Below, piece by piece: positions 57,846 to 64,000 of a stretch of 64,000 nt of DNA. Position numbers and translations under genes: made by a program. The first letter of the stretch is position 1. Each line of letters begins with the position of its first letter. The stretch comes from Castanea sativa (lineage: Eukaryota > Streptophyta > Magnoliopsida > Fagales > Fagaceae): contig NC_134014.1 in assembly GCF_040712315.1 (NCBI RefSeq), forward strand, positions 42,087,634-42,151,633. The letters run 5' to 3'. The notes under the pieces are model-generated. The model was not told the DNA's origin. It ran no database searches and saw only the letters and a list, made by a program, of their open reading frames with translations.

Positions 57846-58542
57846 CAATTTTGGGGCCTTTCTTTAGTAGTGGGGCCCTAGGCAATGACCTAATGGGCCT
57901 ATGCCTAGGGCCGGCCCTAAAGAGAACCATAAATGAGATTCAATAAGAAATAATCTCAATACTAGCAAAGTGAGATGGTAATTCTGTTATAGAAATTAAG
58001 TTTGACATGAATGGTTAGGCCCTACGCCCAGGGATCTTGTTTGTGGGCCCAAACTTGTGGACTCACCAGAGTTTTGAATTTTTTTTATTTAATGTGATAA
58101 GGGCTGTACAAGCTATTTATTATTAGATATAACAACTTTTGAAATTTCTTTCCAAAAAAAAAACTTTTGAAATTAATATATTTTCAAAATTCAAAATCTC
58201 TATATTAATCATCTTTTACAAACTTCCCCTATATAACAACTAATTTTACAACTAAACATATAAACATAAATAATTATTTCATTATAATAATTTTTACTTC
58301 CAATAATAAAGATTACTATTCCTACTAGAATTTATATCCATTGTACTAAATGTTCCCTAATAAGTAGTATAGGTATTATTTGAAAAAATAGTCTCAAACT
58401 AATTTATTGGTTTCATTTGCCATTTTTTTCCTGCTTTGGTCGAAAATAGGTATGCATTCAAAGTTTTGGGGACCATTGTTTATCTAATGAGCTCTGTTTA
58501 TCAAGGACTCTAATTTTTGCATTTTTAAGTATTAACATCTTC

Positions 58543-58633
58543 ATTTTTTTTATGAGAGAGTTTCAACTTATGACGTCTGCTCCTGATAATAACTCTCTAT
58601 CATCAGACCAAAACACCGATTGGTTTTTGGTGT
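58543..58633 (-). repeat. 5'-truncated SINE copy
   Basis: On the minus strand it reads CAAAAACCAATCGGTGTTTT, TGATAGAGAGTTATTATCAG and AGTTGAAACTCTCTCATAAA, ending in an A-run. This matches the 3' body of the neighbouring SINE at 58699-58876 and lacks the tRNA-like head. Confidence 0.75.
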
Positions 58634-58698
58634 TGAGCTTTGTTTAATTGCATCAAATACTTTAATTTCTGTATTTTTAAGCATTAATATCTTCTTCA

Positions 58699-58876
58699 TT
58701 TTTTTTATGAGATAGTTTCAACCTATGATGTCTGCTCCTGATGACAACTCTCTATTATTAGACCTCTCTATCATCAAACCAAAACACTAATCAGTTTTTA
58801 GTATAGGTGGGGATTGAACCCCAGTTTTCGAATTTAACTATCGGAGACTTTACCAATTAAGTTAACTGGAACCCAC
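58699..58876 (-). mobile_element. Plant SINE with tRNA-like head
   Basis: On the minus strand the unit starts TGGGTTCCAGTTAACTTAAT, with TTAACTTAATTGGTAAAG as box A and GGGGTTCAATCCCC as box B about 45 bases later. Then come CTGATTAGTGTTTTGG, the TGATGATAG words and GGTTGAAACTATCTCATAAA with an A tail. Length (178), the two Pol III boxes and the tail identify a tRNA-derived SINE. Confidence 0.85.
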
Positions 58877-59764
58877 TGATCTTCTTCATTTGAAATGGAG
58901 TTATTTCAAGACAAAGTTTAATTATAAAATTAGTTATAATCTAAAGCTACAACCTTACTCAATCTCTTTTTATTGAAGGTGAATTTTGACAAATCCATCA
59001 TAGGATTACATTTTCTTTTTATATCCTCTATGCTTGCAAAAAAATTTTAAAAAATAAAGATCAATAGTTATGTCATCAATAAATTTTTTAAATTGCAAGT
59101 TTTTGTAGTTTAAAATTACGCATGAAATATAATTTTATAAATCATATAATAAATAATATTCGATTGACACAAATTTGATGTGTATTAAGAGCGTAAAGAA
59201 TATGCAATCCAACGGTTACATTTTTTAAATATGTAACAATGTTAATGATATTGAATAAGGTTGTAACCTTAAGTTACAACCAATTTTGTAACTAAATTTT
59301 GTCATTTATTTCATGGTTTAGATTAAATATCACAAATCCAAAGATATATGTAATACCACGTCAATTAAAATTTTTAAACAACTTGACACTCTCTATATAC
59401 GTCAAATTCAAGAAATAATTTATTGAGTGTAAAATAAACTATCTCCATTATCCTATTCCTTATTTTAGGCCTCACTTTCTTTACTTTTTGAACTTCTTAT
59501 TTATGTACTAAGATTAATTAAGACAGGTACATCATGAATTTTCTCCCAATCAAAAGAATAATTGTGTGACCTTCCTCCAAAAAAAAAGAAAAAAAGAAGA
59601 AGAAGAATAATTGTGTTTGTGTATTCATAGAGACCCCTATCTCGTTAAGAGAATTACCTCTGCCAAGTGCCAAGGAGTTTATTTTTATCATTTTTTAATG
59701 GAATTTTCAAAATTTTAGAGTTTAGGATTTTATTTTCTTGATTTTAGGTGTTTTTAAGGACAAA
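58877..59764. other. AT-rich intergenic stretch, nothing recognised
   Basis: No gene, RNA or clear repeat was seen. A small A/G-rich microsatellite (AAAAAGAAGAAGAAG) lies near 59,590. Confidence 0.4.
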
Positions 59765-59965
59765 CTCATGTCATTGGACTTGTCAATATGTTTCTTTCTA
59801 ATCCTAGAAAGGAATATTGGGAAGTCATGAAATGGATTCTCAAATATCTCAGTGGTACTTTCTAGAGTGTGTTTATGTTTTGGCAATGGTAATTATGTGC
59901 TTGATGGGTTCACATATGCAAATATGACTGGTAATGTTGGTTCTAGAAATTCTAATTTAGGGAAC
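59765..59965 (+). pseudogene. Copia RT/RNase H relic
   Basis: In two frames the sequence reads RKEYWEVMKWILKYLSGT, then VCLCFGNGNYVLDGFTYANM and TGNVGSRNSNLG. This is the segment after the RT of copia elements (compare HWEAVKWILRYL and DGYTDADMAG in the family). It is an isolated 200-base relic, unrelated to the copia element at 10.8-15.9 kb. Confidence 0.75.
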
Positions 59966-60241
59966 ATTTTTTTTTTTGAACTAATTCAGGTACTCGATTA
60001 CTTATTCAAAGGAAACACGAAACAGTGTCATAGAAATTCAAATTACAAAAATGTCCCCCGGGCCCACCTCCCAAAACTCCTTGTGTATATAATAATAGCC
60101 TTATATATAATATATATATTGTTTTTTTGTTTTTTTGATAAGGTCTTATATATATAATTATTATGTTAACTTGCCCCCTTACAAATAAACTTGACCATAG
60201 AAGTTCATTGGAATGAAATTTAGTGTTCCATATTCCATATA

Positions 60242-61077
60242 TGTGTGTGTGTGTGTGTGGGCCTAGGAATAGGTGTTGGGCTAGAGGCCCAATCCGAGGA
60301 CACTGAATGGTCCGAGAATGTAGGAATATCAGCTCAAAAAGGATGTGGGAATATCAGCCCTAAAGGCAATACTGATGGATAAAGAAGCGAGGTCTGATCA
60401 AGGTTGTCCAAGAAGGTGGTCCGAGGAAGAGTATGTCCTCGGCTATGTAAAGCCTAGGTAGGAGAAGGTTGTCGGGCGTCCAAGTGCGATATTCTAAGAA
60501 ATCCTATAAGTAAGGGTAGTTATGGTGGCTGTACAAGATAAGAAGAAGAGCTGTGAAATATCTAAGATAAAACTATTACCACTGCATTGAATACTCTGCA
60601 ACTACTTCTCTGACCGCATTAATGGGGAAGTGATGCATGAGTATCAGGGTTCAGCATTATAGCTGCCTCTAAAGACTTCAGGGAAAGGTTGATGGGACAA
60701 GTATCTAAATCAGTAATTTGATCTATATGTGGAAGATGGGGAGAAGAAGGAGGATGATATAAAAGGAAAAGATAGTGTTCAAAAAGGGGATCGGAGACGA
60801 AAGAGAGAAAACATTGTACACATTTGCACCCATAATTGTAATCTATCTTTAAAAGAGTGAAAGAGAGTATCAATCATCCTCGGCTTGTGTCCGAGGATAA
60901 TTTCTATTACATAAACAGTCCCGTGTATATGATGTTGCAATTTAGCTCATCACTCTTGTTATCCAATATCATAAGAATCTAGATTTCAAACTCATTATCT
61001 ACAAATTTCATTGTATTGGGCTTTTTGGGCCTATCCCATTTTTACTTTTGGGGTCTGGTGCAAATTGTGACCTTACA
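60242..61077 (+). repeat. Solo LTR with ATATA target duplication
   Basis: ATATA precedes (60237-60241) and follows (61078-61082) an 836-base unit that starts TGTGTGTG and ends GTGACCTTACA. Inside it has a TATA-like GATATAAAAGG at about 60757 and repeated CCGAGGA words. No internal element genes are attached, so it is what remains after LTR-LTR recombination. The (TG)n run at its start blurs the exact left edge. Confidence 0.85.
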
Positions 61078-61271
61078 ATATATATCATTGCTTCTATCTT
61101 ATTTTTTCAATATGCTTTGAATTATAAAATATCACTCTCGAGATACAACACCACTATAAGGTTTAAATTCATTCCAAATACTTTTCTTTAGTCGAGTTTT
61201 AAGAGTATTCACATTAGTCCCTTCACATAATTAGTTAAAGTAACCTTACAAACCTCATTTTTTTTAGGTGC

Positions 61272-61703
61272 TGTGGGGGTTTGAGGACCGAGGATGAGGA
61301 TCAAGGGTTGGAAGTGGATATTAAAGGGGCTGAGGGCCGAGGACCCGAGGACGAAGGTTGCATGGAAAAGTACAAAGAGTAGACCGGTGACGTATGGCTG
61401 AGAAAGAAAGTTTCTGGTTTGGGGGTAGACAGCCTGTGAACTTCGCATTGAATGCTCTGCACCTAGCTTCCTAGCCGCATTAAATGATGAGCAACAGCTT
61501 TATCAGCTACATTGATGTGGAGGTGACCTGAATAGTGCAAACCACAACTAGGCAGCTTCTTTCCACCACCTTCTACAAGCAATTGTACAAGTGTCAAGAA
61601 AAGAAAGTGGTTAGGTAGGAGATGGATGGTTGAGATGCAAAGAGCAAGGAGTATAAATAGGGGATGAAAGAGGCTAGTGGAGAAAGGAGTAAAAGATGAA
61701 CAT
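61272..61703 (+). repeat. Truncated LTR, plus orientation
   Basis: It begins TGTGGGGGTTTGAGG, carries CTCTGCACCTAGCTTCCTAG, then GCCGCATTAAATGATGAG, and a TATAAATAGGGG promoter at about 61,653, matching in order the LTR at 61704-62485 read from the other strand. It stops about 50 bases after the TATA box, where the opposite LTR begins. Confidence 0.65.
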
Positions 61704-62485
61704 TGTAAGTGCACAATTTGTACCCGGTCCAATCACTAGGTGGACTCAGGCCTAAAGAGCCTTATACAATAAAAATTTGTAGAGTGTGGGCTTGAAACCT
61801 AGACTGTGGATGTTGGACAAGGGAAAAAACAGGCTAGATTGTCGTTACCCGCGTGTTCAATAGATGAAAACAGTAAAGAATCTCTCCTTGGACGTAAGCC
61901 GAGGACAACCTGTATTGCCTTTTCTTTCTTTTAAGAACAATATTACAATTACAATTCAAGTATTCGATCCCCCCTTCCTTCTACCATACTCCAACTTTTA
62001 TATCTTTCTTCTTCTCTTGTATCCATCTTCTTCTTCCTTCTTTCTTCCACGTGTATCACCAATCTCCTCCCTCGATACTCGTCCCATCCAACACCTTCTT
62101 TAAACCTCCAAATACCAGCTGGAAAGCTGAACCTCACTGCTCAGAGGTCATTTCCTCATTAATGCGGCCAGGAAGGTAGGTGCAGAGTCTTTAATGCGGT
62201 AGTAGTAGCTTTTTCTCCTATGATACTTCTCACCGTTCTTCCTTCTAACCACTGTGTGGATCACGCCTTTACCCAATAAATCTTCCGGAATTCTATCTCT
62301 AAATCCCTTGGTATGTCCCATGACCTTTACTGGGCCCGTCCAAAGAGGTACTTTTCCTTGGACGACTCATCCACCTCTCGTAGTGTGCACTGGCTTGTGG
62401 GCCTCAAAAGCTCTACTCAGACAGACTTACACCACCAAATCAGGCCCAAGGCCCAAATAAACATTTTATCTATTTTACCCCCACA
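61704..62485 (-). repeat. LTR, minus orientation
   Basis: On the minus strand it starts TGTGGGGGTAAAATAG, has CTCTGCACCTACCTTCCTGG, GCCGCATTAATGAGG and a TATAAAAG promoter at about 62,000, and ends GGTACAAATTGTGCACTTACA (61704-61724). The end also matches the solo LTR at 60242-61077 (CTACAAATTTCATTGTAT versus CTACAAATTTTTATTGTAT). Flanking bases (AACAT and ATAGC) do not form a target duplication, so it is not a simple solo LTR. Confidence 0.7.
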
Positions 62486-62982
62486 ATAGCCCTTCAAAAC
62501 TTCATTTTTCTTCCCATCCGAAGAGAGAAATGGAGTTTTTATCCAACGGCAAAACCTCTACATGGTCCAGGAATTGTCACATGTGTAAGGGTCAGTTTGC
62601 TTCTTTTAAACCGCCCCTGACGCTTCAAAACCCGCAACATTCGCATTAATGACTACGAGTTACATCTTGTCCCCCACGTTCAACGGCGAGATTCACATCT
62701 AACGGCCCAGGTTCCTTCTCAAAATTTGGGCAGGATAACTCTGATTCGAGACTGCCTCCCATACGCCAAAACACCTAGGAAACCGAATCTCCATCCATCC
62801 TTTCAGAAATCAATCACATCTAAGAATTACTCATTCTCTTTCCTCCCAAGAAGCTCGTGAAGAATCGTCTAACTATTTCCCGTAAATTCTCAATCTTCTA
62901 TATTCATTTCTCCTCGGCTATTGTCCTCGGCCACCGATTACACCCTTTCCCTCTCCAATCATACATTCACACCCCTACCAAA
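62486..62982 (+). other. Untranslated leader before the gag-like gene
   Basis: About 500 bases without ORF. No primer-binding site is seen next to the LTR edge at 62485. Confidence 0.4.
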
Positions 62983-64000
62983 TGGGTAGATTTAAGTGTT
63001 TAGTAGATACCAACGCCTATATAGAGGGCTTTTGGGCCAAATAGCATATTCCCCAAGACGTAGGCTTGAGATATTGCCTTGTAGAAGCCATAGGTAACGC
63101 TAGAACAGAGGGAGAAGTTATCATCCCCATTATCACATTCCTAGAGGGTGGGATGACCCTTCCTATGAGAAACGTAACCTGCAAGTACCTACGTAACCAT
63201 AGGTTATGCCCAGATCAATGCACACCAAATGTGTTTAGAATCTTAAGTTGTGTCGACACTCTAAATGAACAAATGGGTCTGAACCTCACATAGCACGACG
63301 TCGTTTACATGTACAAGTGCCATAAACTTAAAGACGTAGGGTACTACCTTAAATCCAGATCTAGCATTGTTAGGCTCATATCCTGTCTTTCCAAATCCAA
63401 CAAAGGCATGAAAGACGACTATCTTATTGCCTCAGGAAACTTGTCTGACTGTCCTCATTGGCCAGTCAAATGGGGAGACCTAGGTGTGACTCTATAGGAG
63501 TTAGATTTCCTAACCTGTGACTTAGTCCTATTATCTTAACCATTTCTGGTTACACTGTTTATTATTATTACCCTTGTAGTTGATGTTCGCTACTGGCCTA
63601 ACTATACTTGTCTATTTGAATGTTTTTGTAAACAAACAACATGTACAGCCTCGTCTGAGCCTTTGCAGCGTCGCAGACCTCAATCGCGTTCTTTAATTCG
63701 AAGTATTTGTTAACAAAGACTTGCAAGTGAGGGCAGCCCATCTGATATTAGGATACTATCCTTTATCAGAAAACTTCCAAGAGATTGGCAACGCGATCAC
63801 TGCAGGAGACCAAAGATGCAAAAAGGATAGATATTTCAAGACAAGGCTTCCTTTCTATCCACGAACTCCCAGACGACCCCTCCATCATCCTATACTCCCA
63901 CCCCATCGCAGTAGTTCCTCTCTCGGCACATTCCCAAACAACAGCCATCCGAGAAGAACCTGCGTCCTCGCAACAATCACTCGACGAGGAAATTGATCAG
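62983..64000 (+). pseudogene. Gypsy-type gag-like protein, broken, runs off the edge
   Basis: From the ATG at 62983 (MGRFKCLVDTNAYIEGFWAK, then an in-frame TAG) the frame continues CLVEAIGNARTEGEVIIPII, MTLPMRNVTCKYLRNHRLCP, PNVFRILSCVDTLNEQMGLN, YYLKSRSSIVRLISCLSKSN and KGMKDDYLIASGN. The pattern (PNxxRIL, then YYLKSR, then SNKGMKDDYL) resembles the N-terminal 'putative gypsy type transposon' domain of plant elements. A second block at 63721-64000 continues in slipped frames (HLILGYYPLSENFQEIGNAI, then HELPDDPSIILYSHPIAVVP). Stops and slips show it is dead; its pol would lie beyond the right edge. Confidence 0.6.

Noticed and set aside
58801..58876. A genuine tRNA gene on the minus strand
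   Set aside because: Box A and box B are present, but the cloverleaf is not kept and a SINE body with A tail follows.
1..64000. CRISPR array, phage or bacterial-type defence or operon structure
   Set aside because: Spliced genes, LINEs, SINEs and LTR elements show plant nuclear DNA; no spaced short repeats or operons were seen.

Overview
This is a plant nuclear window, almost certainly from a eudicot and probably a woody one. It holds one very long spliced gene, one intronless gene, and a dense load of LTR retrotransposons, LINEs, SINEs, MITEs and a Mutator-like element. The species cannot be named from the sequence. The LTR style with repeated 'ccgaggac' at 60-62.5 kb is one I associate with Fagales, but this is only a weak impression.

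Layout. 1-6807: minus-strand Ty3/gypsy element of the Tat type, decayed, with its 3' LTR beyond the left edge. 6.8-10.7 kb: TIR elements, an LTR-like stretch and AT-rich DNA. 10779-15937: minus-strand Ty1/copia element bounded by a perfect 5-bp target duplication (ATATG). 16617-51401: plus-strand TPR gene that I identify as the orthologue of Arabidopsis SRFR1 (SUPPRESSOR OF rps4-RLD1), a negative regulator of TNL/EDS1-dependent immunity. I could place 23 coding exons with canonical GT/AG borders and consistent phases, giving an uninterrupted 1036-residue protein although the gene spans 34.8 kb. Its introns carry L1 and RTE LINE pieces, a TRIM, MITE-like DNA, a 248-bp tandem duplication and a MULE carrying a PP2A B' gene fragment. 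54311-56026: minus-strand intronless gene for a 571-residue ARM-like plus C-terminal TPR protein. 56.2-64 kb: SINEs, a copia relic, a solo LTR with ATATA duplication, two head-on LTR pieces, and a broken gypsy-type gag-like gene running off the right edge.

How it works together. Only two host genes are supported. Their proteins both use TPR repeats, but nothing shows a shared pathway. The rest is transposon stratigraphy. In intron 16 an RTE LINE relic was split by an L1 (14-bp target duplication), which itself suffered an internal inversion and took up a truncated L1 tail (17-bp duplication); a second L1 split the RTE relic again further along. In intron 15 another RTE relic and a MITE-like element are each split by an L1 3' end. 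No CRISPR, operon, tRNA or rRNA gene was seen. I found no wholly new biological system; the most unusual items are the gene-capturing MULE inside an immune-regulator gene, the nested LINEs, and the copia LTR carrying an inverted copy of its own end.
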